Source: Haloferax larsenii JCM 13917
GTDB lineage: Archaea; Halobacteriota; Halobacteria; Halobacteriales; Haloferacaceae
Assembly: GCF_000336955.1 (NCBI RefSeq)
Contig: NZ_AOLI01000021.1
Location: 38,051 to 102,050 of the forward strand
Length of the DNA: 64,000 nt
Reading direction: 5' to 3'
In this document: positions 6,927-14,884 of the stretch, one piece after another
How positions within the stretch are numbered: position 1 is the stretch's first letter
How the letters are laid out: each line of letters begins with the position of its first letter
Program-made: the position numbers and the translations under genes
Notes under the pieces: generated by a model
What the model was told of the DNA's origin: nothing
Databases searched by the model: none
The model's input: the letters and a program-made list of their open reading frames with translations, nothing else

Positions 6927-8738
6927 TCAGTCGTCGCTCGGCGTTGGCCGACCGCCGGTCGACCCCCGCACGGCTTGGATATTCTCGTAGCCTATCTTGG
7001 CGAGTGAGAGCGCCAAGTAGATGAGCACGAACGCGAGGACGACCTGCACGACAGCCGACGCCATCGCGACCGGGCCAGCCGACTCCATCCACTTCGGGTC
7101 CATGAACTTCACGTAGATGTTGTCGTGGATGGCAATCCACAGCAGTCCGAGGGTCGTGATGGTCACCATGAGCGCCATCGGCGCGCCGGTGCTGAGGAGT
7201 TGCTTCGAGTCGTCCCAATTAGCCAGCCACACGGTCACCGTCAGGAGCGCCAGTGCGGCGAGCAACTGGTTCGCACCGCCGAAGAGCTGCCAGAGCGTGA
7301 GCCACGACCCGCTGGCGATGAGGACGTACGCCGGGAGCGTCTGTATCGCGGCGTTGCCCCAGCGGTTCGTCGCCAGCGCTTGTGCCTGCGTCTCGGGTGT
7401 GCCCACGATTTCCTCCATCATGTAGCGCCCGAGTCTGACGGCCGTGTCGGTCGAGGTGAGCAGGAAGCTCACGAGGACGAGCGCCATGAACGGCCCGCCG
7501 AAGGACGCCGGGATGCCGACGCTCGTTAGGATGATGCCGCCACCTTGGGCGAACGTCGGCAGTGCGAGCCCGATACCGTTGCCCACGTCGGGCGCGACGA
7601 TAGCGACCGTCGCGAGCGCGACAGTCGCGAGTAGGCCTTCGCCGAGCATGCCGCCGTAACCAATCGCCCGAGCGTCGGACTCCTTGTTCAGTTGCTTCGA
7701 GGTCGTCCCCGACGAGACGAGCGAGTGGAACCCGCTGATGGTCCCGCAGGCGATAGTGATGAACAACAGCGGGAACAACGGCGTTCCGGTCCGACCCATG
7801 AAGCCGTAGAACGGTTCGAGGTTCGTCACGAGCGGTTGCGAGGACGAACCGAGCAGCGTGCCGACGATGACCGCGAGGAGCGCCCCGCCGACGCCCGTGT
7901 AGAGGAGGAACGACGAGAGGTAGTCGCGCGGTTGCAGCAGGACCCAGACCGGGAGGGCGCTCGCGAACGCCCCGTAAATGAGGATAATCGGAATCCACGC
8001 TGCGGTGTTGGCTCCGAACGACCCCGCGACCGGAAGCCACGAGCCACTCATCTCGCCGAACAGGACGAACGTCGATGCCGGTGCGCGTGCCGCAGGTTCG
8101 AACAGCGCGACGGGGAACTGGATACCCGCGTAGACGCCGGCGAACATCGCTGCGACGAATCCGACCGTCCCCGGGAGGAACGGCAGGTTCAGCTGATAGA
8201 GGTACATCCCGAACAGCACCGCGAGGGCGATGTACACCAGACTCGCCGTCGCCGCCTCCGGGTAGGCGTTGAAGACGATAGCCACCACGAGGGCGAACAC
8301 CGCGACGACGAGGATGATGGTCAGGAACGCGAACCAAAGCAGCATGTTCTTGCCGCGCTCGCCGACGTACTCGCCGATGATGTAGCCGATAGACTTGCCC
8401 TCGTGTCGCAGGCTACTCGACAGCGACACGAAGTCGTGGACACTACCGAGCAGTGGGTTCCCGATAGCAATCCACGCCAGTGCGGGGAGCCACCCCCACA
8501 CCACGCCCGCCGTAATCGGGCCGACAATCGGCGCACCGCCCGCGATACTCGAATAGTGATGCCCCAGTAAGACCGGCTTTTTCGCCGGTACGTACTCCTG
8601 TCCGTCTTCGTACTTGTGGGCGGGTGTGTCTCGACTATCGTCGAGTTCGACGAACTGCGCGAGATAGCGCGAATAGCCGAAATACCCGGCCGTGAACATC
8701 GCAAGTACGGCGACGACCAGCCAAATGACTTGAACCAT
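6927..8738 (-). CDS. cstA: CstA family carbon starvation/peptide transporter
   Basis: A 603-residue multi-spanning membrane protein. In bacteria, CstA-family members import pyruvate or peptides during carbon starvation. The diagnostic block GHHYSSIAGGAPIVGP appears near residue 60, followed by VWGWLPALAWI. Many hydrophobic helices and FHSLVSSGTTSKQL further in also match the family. The ATG at 8738 was preferred over an in-frame GTG at 8753 because the TATATTATAC box is centred about 31 nt upstream of the ATG. A 17-bp palindrome lies just beyond that box. The cargo in haloarchaea is not known from sequence. Confidence 0.92.
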   Translation of the reverse strand: MVQVIWLVVAVLAMFTAGYFGYSRYLAQFVELDDSRDTPAHKYEDGQEYVPAKKPVLLGHHYSSIAGGAPIVGPITAGVVWGWLPALAWIAIGNPLLGSVHDFVSLSSSLRHEGKSIGYIIGEYVGERGKNMLLWFAFLTIILVVAVFALVVAIVFNAYPEAATASLVYIALAVLFGMYLYQLNLPFLPGTVGFVAAMFAGVYAGIQFPVALFEPAARAPASTFVLFGEMSGSWLPVAGSFGANTAAWIPIILIYGAFASALPVWVLLQPRDYLSSFLLYTGVGGALLAVIVGTLLGSSSQPLVTNLEPFYGFMGRTGTPLFPLLFITIACGTISGFHSLVSSGTTSKQLNKESDARAIGYGGMLGEGLLATVALATVAIVAPDVGNGIGLALPTFAQGGGIILTSVGIPASFGGPFMALVLVSFLLTSTDTAVRLGRYMMEEIVGTPETQAQALATNRWGNAAIQTLPAYVLIASGSWLTLWQLFGGANQLLAALALLTVTVWLANWDDSKQLLSTGAPMALMVTITTLGLLWIAIHDNIYVKFMDPKWMESAGPVAMASAVVQVVLAFVLIYLALSLAKIGYENIQAVRGSTGGRPTPSDD

Positions 8739-8763
8739 GTTAGTGTGACCCACTGGCAGGCAC

Positions 8764-8796
8764 GTATAATATACCCTTAATGTTAACGATTAACAT
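8764..8796 (-). promoter_or_regulatory. cstA promoter and upstream palindrome
   Basis: On the minus strand a TATA box (about 8764-8774) lies about 31 nt from the cstA ATG. Immediately upstream, 8780-8796 is the perfect palindrome ATGTTAA-CGA-TTAACAT, extendable by two more pairs past one mismatch. Its position just upstream of the TATA/BRE suits an activator or repressor of cstA. The regulator is unknown. Confidence 0.65.
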
Positions 8797-8866
8797 AAAA
8801 TGATTTTGAAAAGAAAATAGATACCAGCAGGTAGTCGATGGCGACACGGCCAACCGCAGGCGCGTC

Positions 8867-9841
8867 TCAGTCGGCCGGTATCGAACTCGGTTCGACCTCG
8901 ATATCGAGTTCGTCCGCGACCTCGCCGAGGAAGTCGCCTTTCACTTCCGAGACGCGCGTCTCGATTTCGGCCACGAGCGGCGCGTCGAAGTCCTCACGGA
9001 GTTGCGCGAGTCGGTTCTGCTCGGTCTCGACCCTGTCGCGGAGGAACCGAGCACCCCGGCCGTTTTCGTCAGGGTCGGGTTCGGGGGTGAGCCGATTGAC
9101 TGCGAGGCCCCGCACGTCGAGACCGTAGGAGTCGAGTTGCTCGACGGCCCGCTCTGTCTCTCGAATCGACAGTTCGTCGGGGTTGACGACGAGATAGAAC
9201 GCCGCGTCCTCGCGGAGCGTCTCGGCCGCGAACGAGAAGTCGTCGCGGCGCTTCTCCAACCGCGCGATAATCGGGTCGCCGTCCATCATTCGCCGCGGTT
9301 CGTTGTTCCCGATGGCCGCGCGTTCGAACAGTTCGATAGACTGCGTGCGCTTGTGGATGAGGCGCTGAATCCATCCATCGAGGTACTCCGGCAGGGAGAG
9401 CAGACGAAGCGTTCCACCAGTCGGTGAGGTGTCGAAGACGACGCGGTCGTACTCGTCGGCGTTCCGCATCACGTCGATAAAGCGGTCGAACAGCGCCGAC
9501 TCGTGGGCACCCGGCGTCTGGTGTGCCATCTCTATCTGCCGGTCGATTTCGTTGACCATGGCAGGGCTCACTTGGTCGCTCAACGCCCGCTTCGTCTCCA
9601 TCAGGTGTTCGCGGACCTCGGTCTCGGGGTCGATTTCCATCGCGTCGAGGTTCGGTTCGCCCTCGACCGACGACGGTGAGTCAGAAAAGACCTGGTCGAA
9701 CACGTCGCGGGTGCTGTGTGCCGGGTCAGTCGAGACGAGGAGCGTCCGAACCCCAGCACGGGCGCTCTTGACCGCGTAGGCGCTCGACATCGTCGTCTTT
9801 CCGACGCCGCCTTTCCCGCCGAAGAAGACGAACTTACGCAT
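8867..9841 (-). CDS. ArsA/Get3-type ATPase
   Basis: A 324-residue single-domain ATPase of the ArsA/Get3 family. The deviant Walker A GGKGGVGKTT is at residues 8-17, the switch STDPAHSTRDVFDQ at about 40-53, and DTSPTGGTLRLLSLPEYL where Get3 has DTAPTGHTLRLL. In eukaryotes Get3 delivers tail-anchored membrane proteins; bacterial ArsA drives arsenite export. No arsenic genes are nearby, so a targeting or chaperone role is more likely. The ATG at 9841 (MRKFVFF) follows the stop of the upstream 98-residue gene by 1 nt. The two form an operon divergent from a COG0523 GTPase. Confidence 0.9.
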   Translation of the reverse strand: MRKFVFFGGKGGVGKTTMSSAYAVKSARAGVRTLLVSTDPAHSTRDVFDQVFSDSPSSVEGEPNLDAMEIDPETEVREHLMETKRALSDQVSPAMVNEIDRQIEMAHQTPGAHESALFDRFIDVMRNADEYDRVVFDTSPTGGTLRLLSLPEYLDGWIQRLIHKRTQSIELFERAAIGNNEPRRMMDGDPIIARLEKRRDDFSFAAETLREDAAFYLVVNPDELSIRETERAVEQLDSYGLDVRGLAVNRLTPEPDPDENGRGARFLRDRVETEQNRLAQLREDFDAPLVAEIETRVSEVKGDFLGEVADELDIEVEPSSIPAD

Positions 9842-9842
9842 G

Positions 9843-10139
9843 TTAGAAGTGATATTGGTGGCCCTTGCGTTCGAGAAGCGACCCGCGGTCCCACATCCGC
9901 CGTTCCCACGCCTCGAACTCGTCTTCGAGGAACGGGAGCAGTTCGGCGGTGTAGTACGAAATCGGCGACGGAATCCCAAACGCGTCGGGGAAACACGCCA
10001 GCATGAAGGCGTCTTCGTAGTCTTCTGCCTGCTGTTCTATCTTCTCGTAGGCGGGATGCGTAACCATCCCGTGGTAGAGGCCGCGAGCCCACTCTTCTGC
10101 GAGTTCCAGAAAAGATTCGATGCGCGCGGCGAGCGTCAT
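9843..10139 (-). CDS. Hypothetical partner of the ArsA-type ATPase
   Basis: A 98-residue, probably all-helical acidic protein with several aromatic residues (SFLELAEEWARGLYHGMVTH, SPISYYTAELLPFLEDEFEA). It has no membrane segment and no cysteine pair, and I do not recognise the family. It ends 1 nt before the ArsA-type ATPase start, so the two are surely cotranscribed. That context suggests a dedicated cofactor or client adaptor of the ATPase, which is inference only. Confidence 0.75.
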   Translation of the reverse strand: MTLAARIESFLELAEEWARGLYHGMVTHPAYEKIEQQAEDYEDAFMLACFPDAFGIPSPISYYTAELLPFLEDEFEAWERRMWDRGSLLERKGHQYHF

Positions 10140-10239
10140 TAGTTAACAACACACTGGTTATCAAACAAAAGCGTATCGTTCATGACTGACCGTGTGGGAT
10201 ACCCGCGACTTGATATACGATGGCGAGGAAGGCCCGTCC

Positions 10240-11532
10240 ATGACTTCCCGGGACGTCACCCCCGTGACAGTGCTCGGCGGAAGCCTCGGGGCTGGCAAGA
10301 CGACGCTCCTCAATCACCTGTTGACGAACGCTGGCGGCCGCGACATCGCCGTTCTCGTCAACGACATGGGCGAGGTGAACGTTGATGCCGAACTGGTCGC
10401 AGACGAGTCGGAACTGGACGTCGGCGGCGGTGTGACGGAGCTTTCGAACGGGTGTATCTGCTGTGAGTTACAGGACGACTTGGAGACGGCCGTCGTCCGA
10501 CTTGCGCAGAACCGCTCGTTCGACCACCTCGTCGTCGAGGCCTCCGGCGTCTCCGAACCGGGACCGGTCGCTCGGTTGTTCGTCACCTCCCGGGCGGCCG
10601 CGATGTACGATGTCTCCGGCCTTGTGACCGTCGTCGACTCGCGGCTCTTCGCCGACACCTTCGTCGGTGGCGACCCCGAGCGAACCGTGGCGGAGGACGC
10701 CGACGGAACCGTCCGACCGCTTTCGGACCTCCTCGTCGAACAGGTCGAGAGCGCGGACCTCGTCGTCCTGAACAAGTGCGACCTCGTCACCGACGCCGAG
10801 TTGTCGCGCGTCCGCGACGTGGTCGAGACACTGCGTCCCGGAGCCGAGGTCGTGGAGACGACCCACAGCACCGTAGACGTAGACCTGCTCCTGTCCGATG
10901 TCCACGACCCAGACGCTCTGGTCGGGTGGCGTGCAGTTCTTGACGAGGAAGACAACGCGAGTGAAGACGAGAACCACAGCCACCACGACGGCCACGACCA
11001 CGGCCACCACGACGACCACGAACACAACACCGACACTCACGACGACACCTCCCACGCAGAGGCGACCTACGGCGTCACCTCGTTCGTCTACCGCCGACGG
11101 GCACCCCTCGACCCGGAGGGCGCCGCCGAGGTCCTCGGCGACCTCCCGAAGTCGGTCGTCCGCGCGAAGGGGTCGCTGTGGGTCGCGGGCGCGGAGGACG
11201 TTCACTACACCTACAGTCAGGCTGGCCCTTCGGCGTACGTCACCGCCAGCGGGCCGTGGATTGCGTCGCTGCCGGAGTTCGAACAGGACACCTATCGGCG
11301 CAACCACCCTGAACTCGACTGGCACGACGAGTTCGGCGACAAGCGCACCGAACTCGTGTTCATCGGCCGCGGCGTGGACGAGGAAGCGTTGACAGCAACA
11401 CTGGACGACCACGTCCTCGAACCGGGTGCAACCGTGACCGACACTCGCTACCCGACCGAACCGGGGGACGAACTCGTGTTAGCCGAGCCAACGACCGAAG
11501 AGATGACGATAGAGCCGGAGGCGGGCCAATGA
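10240..11532 (+). CDS. COG0523 (CobW/G3E) metal-handling GTPase
   Basis: A 430-residue G3E GTPase of the COG0523 group, whose members deliver or allocate Zn, Co or other metals. Walker A GGSLGAGKTT is at residues 13-22. The family's thiolate site CICC (from SNGCICCEL) is near 70-75. NKCDL near 177 is the guanine-specificity motif. A His/Asp-rich linker at about 245-273 holds more than ten histidines and looks like a metal-storage loop. The CobW C-terminal domain follows. The ATG at 10240 is supported by GATATACG about 26 nt upstream. It is divergent from the ArsA-type operon, and its stop overlaps a small membrane-protein gene. Confidence 0.9.
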   Translation: MTSRDVTPVTVLGGSLGAGKTTLLNHLLTNAGGRDIAVLVNDMGEVNVDAELVADESELDVGGGVTELSNGCICCELQDDLETAVVRLAQNRSFDHLVVEASGVSEPGPVARLFVTSRAAAMYDVSGLVTVVDSRLFADTFVGGDPERTVAEDADGTVRPLSDLLVEQVESADLVVLNKCDLVTDAELSRVRDVVETLRPGAEVVETTHSTVDVDLLLSDVHDPDALVGWRAVLDEEDNASEDENHSHHDGHDHGHHDDHEHNTDTHDDTSHAEATYGVTSFVYRRRAPLDPEGAAEVLGDLPKSVVRAKGSLWVAGAEDVHYTYSQAGPSAYVTASGPWIASLPEFEQDTYRRNHPELDWHDEFGDKRTELVFIGRGVDEEALTATLDDHVLEPGATVTDTRYPTEPGDELVLAEPTTEEMTIEPEAGQ

Positions 11533-11729
11533 GCGACGACGTCGGTGAAATCGAGTGGGGCGAAGGCGACCCGCGCGTGCTGCTCGTGATGAACGTCGTC
11601 CTCTCGTCCGTCTTCGCCACGGTCGTCGTGTTCGGTCTGTCGTACGCCGACCTCGCGGCGTTCACGTTCGTCAACGTCGCCTCGGCGGCGCTCGTCCTCG
11701 TGGCGCTGACGTATCTCGTGACTAACTGA
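11529..11729 (+). CDS. Small two-helix membrane protein
   Basis: A 66-residue protein: an acidic N-terminus, then two hydrophobic helices (about residues 17-38 and 42-64) joined by a short loop. Its start overlaps the GTPase stop (ATGA), so it is translationally coupled to the COG0523 gene. A role in the same metal-related function, for example as a membrane anchor, is plausible but unproved. The family is not recognised by name. Confidence 0.75.
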   Translation: MSDDVGEIEWGEGDPRVLLVMNVVLSSVFATVVVFGLSYADLAAFTFVNVASAALVLVALTYLVTN

Positions 11730-11839
11730 GCGTCGAGGCCCGGAGACCGCGATATCGTTCGATTCGTGAACCACCCGCAGGGGGCCGCTGGCGGCCGATA
11801 GCCGCATTTATGTCCTTCGGGGGTCCGATTTTCGGTAAG

Positions 11840-12520
11840 ATGCCCATCGAAGACCGAGACAACGCGTACCTCATCACGCACGCGCTGGCCAAGGACACGC
11901 TCTCGCGCCTCCGGGACGTGGAGACGACGCAGGTTGCCTTCCGCAAGGGCCTCGTCAAGCTTGGCCGTATCTGCGGCTACGAAATCATCGACGGCGCGAT
12001 GGAGACCGAGTACGTCTCCATCCAGACGCCGCTCGAAGAGACGACCGGCGAGCGCGTCAAAGGCCTCGACAACGTCGTCATCATCAACGTCCTCCGCGCG
12101 GCGACGCCGTTCGTCGAAGGGCTCCTCAAGGCGTTCCCCCGAGCGAAGCAGGGCGTCATCTCCGCGGGCCGCGACGAAGACGCCGGAATGGACGACGAAG
12201 GCGGCTTCCCCATCACTATCGACTACGTCAAACTCCCCGAGATTACCGAAGACGACACCGTCATCGTGGCCGACCCGATGCTCGCCACCGGGTCGACGAT
12301 GTGCGCCGTCCTCGACCACGTCCTCGAAAACGCCGGTGTCGACCCCGAGAAACTGTTCGTCCTCTCGGCCGTCTCCGCGCCGGACGGACTCCTCCGCGTC
12401 GACGGCGAGTTCCCCGAGGTCGACCTGTTGACGGTCTCTATCGACGACTACCTCGACGACGATGGCTACATCGTCCCCGGTCTCGGCGACGCTGGCGACC
12501 GCGCGTTCCGAACCACGTAA
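11840..12520 (+). CDS. upp: Uracil phosphoribosyltransferase
   Basis: Pyrimidine salvage: uracil plus PRPP gives UMP. The 226-residue length fits the family. The PRPP-binding loop reads [11 protein letters not shown] near residues 142-152. The conserved GRDEDAGM and PEITEDDTV segments and the C-terminal PGLGDAGDR uracil-binding motif are present. The ATG at 11840 (MPIEDRD) was chosen over one 30 nt upstream, because CATTTATG lies about 32 nt before it, so the upstream codon would sit inside the promoter. Monocistronic. Confidence 0.95.
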   Translation: MPIEDRDNAYLITHALAKDTLSRLRDVETTQVAFRKGLVKLGRICGYEIIDGAMETEYVSIQTPLEETTGERVKGLDNVVIINVLRAATPFVEGLLKAFPRAKQGVISAGRDEDAGMDDEGGFPITIDYVKLPEITEDDTVIVADPMLATGSTMCAVLDHVLENAGVDPEKLFVLSAVSAPDGLLRVDGEFPEVDLLTVSIDDYLDDDGYIVPGLGDAGDRAFRTT

Positions 12521-12590
12521 CGGGCGAGCGCAGACTGGTCGAGATTCTACGTGGGCAATCCATAAGTCGTCGCCCGCGCACCTCCGAAGC

Positions 12591-12629
12591 ATGGACGACA
12601 CTCGCGGCGTGAGAGGTGACGGGCAGTGA
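12591..12629 (+). CDS. Predicted 12-codon leader ORF
   Basis: Reads MDDTRGVRGDGQ and stops at TGA 12627-12629. That TGA overlaps the GTG start of the next gene (GTGA at 12626). A TATA-like CATAAGTC centred near 12563 puts the transcription start at about 12590, so the ATG of this mini-ORF would be the first codon of a leaderless mRNA. The downstream zinc-finger gene would then depend on termination-reinitiation. Whether the peptide matters is unknown. Confidence 0.5.
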   Translation: MDDTRGVRGDGQ

Positions 12630-12832
12630 GCGACTCGTGTGACGGGTGCGGCCGAGCAGTCGAGGACCCACTCGCGCGACGGGTTCGCCTGCAAGTCGAT
12701 GGGTCGGCCGTCGACGACCAGCGACTCTGTCCGACCTGTTTTGCCGACTGGATTACTCGATACGAAGAGCAGATGTCACCGAAAACCGAGTCGAGTACGA
12801 CCTCGTCGGACGCCGACATCATCGTCGACTGA
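12626..12832 (+). CDS. Small zinc-finger protein, two CxxC pairs
   Basis: A 68-residue protein with CDGCGRAV near residues 5-12 and CPTCF near 36-40, spaced as a treble-clef or rubredoxin-like zinc site. The C-terminus is Ser/Thr-rich and acidic. Haloarchaea encode many such one-domain zinc micro-proteins, mostly uncharacterised. The GTG start overlaps the stop of a 12-codon leader ORF. The alternative, an ATG inside the zinc finger, is unlikely. An ORB-like motif begins 6 nt after the stop. Confidence 0.75.
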   Translation: MSDSCDGCGRAVEDPLARRVRLQVDGSAVDDQRLCPTCFADWITRYEEQMSPKTESSTTSSDADIIVD

Positions 12833-12837
12833 TTTTC

Positions 12838-12861
12838 AACCCCTTTTCTTCGAGTCGAAAC
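12838..12861 (-). repeat. ORB-like motif downstream of zinc-finger gene
   Basis: On the minus strand the sequence runs GTTTCGACTCGAAGAAAAGG then GGTT. It shares the spacing of the origin recognition boxes at 53-54 kb (TTCCACCCGAAAC followed by AGAGGGGT). It lies in non-coding DNA, 6 nt past a stop codon, far from the origin. Confidence 0.5.
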
Positions 12862-12951
12862 CACACGACAGTGCCGCCGTTCGACTCGGCTCGGACGTGA
12901 CGAAACCGACCCCAAGAGAGTTATTGTGAGGGACATTCGCACGGAGACGAA

Positions 12952-12969
12952 TCGGGGGAATTCCCCCGA
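12952..12969. repeat. Perfect 18-bp palindrome
   Basis: TCGGGGGAATTCCCCCGA is fully self-complementary, with G5/C5 tracts around AATT. It lies 6 bp from an ORB-like motif. Archaeal ORBs carry a G-string next to the core, so the G tract may belong to that element. It could also be a stand-alone operator. Confidence 0.8.
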
Positions 12970-12975
12970 CGCGGC

Positions 12976-12998
12976 AACCCCTTCACTTCGAGTCGAAC
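12976..12998 (-). repeat. ORB-like motif beside an 18-bp palindrome
   Basis: Minus-strand sequence GTTCGACTCGAAGTGAAGGG followed by GTT. This is the same pattern and orientation as the motif at 12838-12861 and close to the oriC boxes. A G-tract lies 8 bp beyond its G-rich end, as in true ORBs. It is intergenic and 40 kb from the origin. Confidence 0.5.
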
Positions 12999-13240
12999 TC
13001 GCGGCCCCCGACGATCGACCGATGTCTTGTGACCCCCGAGAGACGGGCTATTTACTTGGAGGTGTTAGACAATAGTTATGAAGAACTCATACATCACTCG
13101 TACATATCCTATCAATAGATTGTGGAAATTATGTGACAGAGGCCGGTTTGGTTCGATTCGACAGGCAAAACTGTCTAATCGTACTAGGTGCGTTATTCTC
13201 AGAGTTTAAAGATTGTTCCACAGCAATAATTTATCAACAA

Positions 13241-13307
13241 TAATGTGAAAATATACACATTACAGTAATTAACATGAACAACACTATATATCTATTGAGT
13301 CCAATAG
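13241..13307 (+). promoter_or_regulatory. TAXI-TRAP operon promoter with two palindromes
   Basis: TATATAT at about 13284-13290 is centred 27 nt before the ATG at 13314, so the mRNA is predicted leaderless. CTATTG-AGTC-CAATAG (13292-13307) fills the space between TATA box and start codon, where a bound repressor would block initiation. A second palindrome, TAATGTG-AAAATATA-CACATTA (13241-13262), lies upstream of the TATA box, where an activator could bind. Confidence 0.65.
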
Positions 13308-13313
13308 TAGTGT

Positions 13314-14345
13314 ATGGCACGGAAACTTGATCGTCGTGAGTTCATCGCAGCGACAGGGGCAATCGGTATCACAGGTCTCGCCGGCTGTACCGGTGGCGGA
13401 GACGGTGACGAAGAGACGACCACGACCGCTGACGAGGGCATGGACGGCGAAGAGACGGAGACAGAGACGACCACCGAAACCGGCGGTGACGGGACGGAGA
13501 GCCGTCTGTCGTGGCACGCTGGCGGAACCGGTGGCACGTACTTCCCGCTCTCGAACGAGTTCAAGTCCGTCGTCGAGGCGAACACGGACTTCACGCTTCA
13601 GGTCCAGTCGACCGGTGCGTCCGTCGAGAACGTCGGCAGCCTCGCCCGCGGGAACGCCGACTTCGCACTGATTCAAAACGACGTCGCGTTCTTCGCAAAG
13701 AACGGCACGGGTATCGACGCCTTCGACGGAAACCCCGTCGAGAACCTCAGCGGCGTCGCCACGCTGTACCCTGAGACCATCCACATCGTCACGCTCGCCG
13801 ACACGGGCATCGAGCAACCGTCGGACCTCGAAGGCGCGACCATCAACACCGGTGACCTCGGCTCCGGGACGCAGGTCAACGCGACCCAGATTCTCGAAGC
13901 CCTCGGTATCGAAGACTTCACCGAGCAGAACACCGGTTTCTCGCAGGCATCCGACCAGCTGAAGAACGGCGACATCGACGCCGCGTTCGTCGTCGGCGGC
14001 TGGCCAGTCGGTGCTATCGAGGAACTCGCCGCGACCGAAGACGTCCACATCGTCCCCGTCGAGGGCGACAACCGGCAGGCCGTCAAGGACGCCGCGCCGT
14101 TCTACGCGGACGACGAAATCCCGTCCGGTACCTACGGTCTCGAAAACCCCGCCCCGACCGTCTCGGTCCAGGCGATGATTGCGACCAACGCCGAACAGCC
14201 CGAGGCGACGGTCGAAGCGGTCACCGAGGCCATCTTCGAGAACGTCGACGACCTGACCATCAAGACGGACTTCATCTCGAAGGAGACCGCTCAGGACGGC
14301 ATGTCCATCGACCTGCACCCCGGTGCACAGGCGTACTTCGGCTAA
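13314..14345 (+). CDS. TAXI-family TRAP solute-binding lipoprotein
   Basis: Extracytoplasmic binding protein of a TRAP transporter, 343 residues. The N-terminus has a twin-arginine signal (RR at 7-8, then EFIAATGAIGITG) and a lipobox LAGC with Cys25, so it is probably exported by Tat and lipid-anchored. An acidic Thr/Glu linker follows. The mature domain has TAXI features: WHAGGTGGTYFPL, a segment on low-affinity Asn/Asp contacts, and HIVTLADTGI. Its ligand is unknown; bacterial relatives often bind glutamate or other carboxylates. It is followed by DUF1850 and fused-permease genes, the standard TAXI gene order. Confidence 0.93.
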   Translation: MARKLDRREFIAATGAIGITGLAGCTGGGDGDEETTTTADEGMDGEETETETTTETGGDGTESRLSWHAGGTGGTYFPLSNEFKSVVEANTDFTLQVQSTGASVENVGSLARGNADFALIQNDVAFFAKNGTGIDAFDGNPVENLSGVATLYPETIHIVTLADTGIEQPSDLEGATINTGDLGSGTQVNATQILEALGIEDFTEQNTGFSQASDQLKNGDIDAAFVVGGWPVGAIEELAATEDVHIVPVEGDNRQAVKDAAPFYADDEIPSGTYGLENPAPTVSVQAMIATNAEQPEATVEAVTEAIFENVDDLTIKTDFISKETAQDGMSIDLHPGAQAYFG

Positions 14346-14391
14346 TCGCCCACTAACCTGAGCGAGCCGCCACATACAACCCATCCTTTCG

Positions 14392-14877
14392 ATGCTTGAT
14401 TCGATTCACACACGTATCCTCGTCGTAGTCGCGGTACTCGCGCTCGCAGTCGGTGTGAGCGCAGCCGTTCCAGCCGGGCAGGCACTCGTCGTCGAAGACG
14501 CCGAGACGGGCGAGCGTCTCAAGACCGTCCCCGTCGAAGAAAACACCACTGTCGCGCTCGAATACACGCACAGTGTCGAAAAGACGCGTGTCCTCGACGC
14601 CTACGCGGTTCAGGACGGAACACTCGTGATGACGAGGATGGAGTTCAAATCGTACGGCGCTGGTCTCCCCGCGCGAGCGAACGTGACGACGGAAAACGGG
14701 TCGTTCGTCTTCGACCCACAGGGGAGCTACAGAGAGCTGTACGTCAAGCCCGGCCACATCGCCGGTCACAAGCTCCACGTGGGTGAACACACGTACGACC
14801 TCGTTGCACTGTCTGATGCCCGCTCTGTTCGTCTCCACGTGACAGAGCAATCAGTGCTCGACGCCGCCCTCCACTGA
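14392..14877 (+). CDS. DUF1850 protein of the TRAP operon
   Basis: A 161-residue protein with an N-terminal hydrophobic segment (about residues 8-30) that serves as a signal or anchor. A beta-rich exposed domain follows (LEYTHSVEKTRVLDAYAVQD, KSYGAGLPA), characteristic of DUF1850. Such proteins are almost always encoded between a TAXI binding protein and a fused TRAP permease, as here. Their role in the transporter is undefined. The spacing to the permease gene is 7 nt. Confidence 0.88.
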   Translation: MLDSIHTRILVVVAVLALAVGVSAAVPAGQALVVEDAETGERLKTVPVEENTTVALEYTHSVEKTRVLDAYAVQDGTLVMTRMEFKSYGAGLPARANVTTENGSFVFDPQGSYRELYVKPGHIAGHKLHVGEHTYDLVALSDARSVRLHVTEQSVLDAALH

Positions 14878-14884
14878 CCAATCA

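Larger units (their letters stand above)
12833..13313. other. 480-bp gene-free segment, AT-rich in its right half
   Basis: No credible gene is seen. It contains two ORB-like motifs in the same orientation (12838-12861, 12976-12998) and a perfect 18-bp palindrome (12952-12969). From about 13055 to 13313 the base composition drops sharply in GC relative to the flanks. That AT-rich part holds two further palindromes and the promoter of the TAXI-TRAP operon. The composition shift may mark transferred DNA or simply a heavily regulated promoter. Confidence 0.7.
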
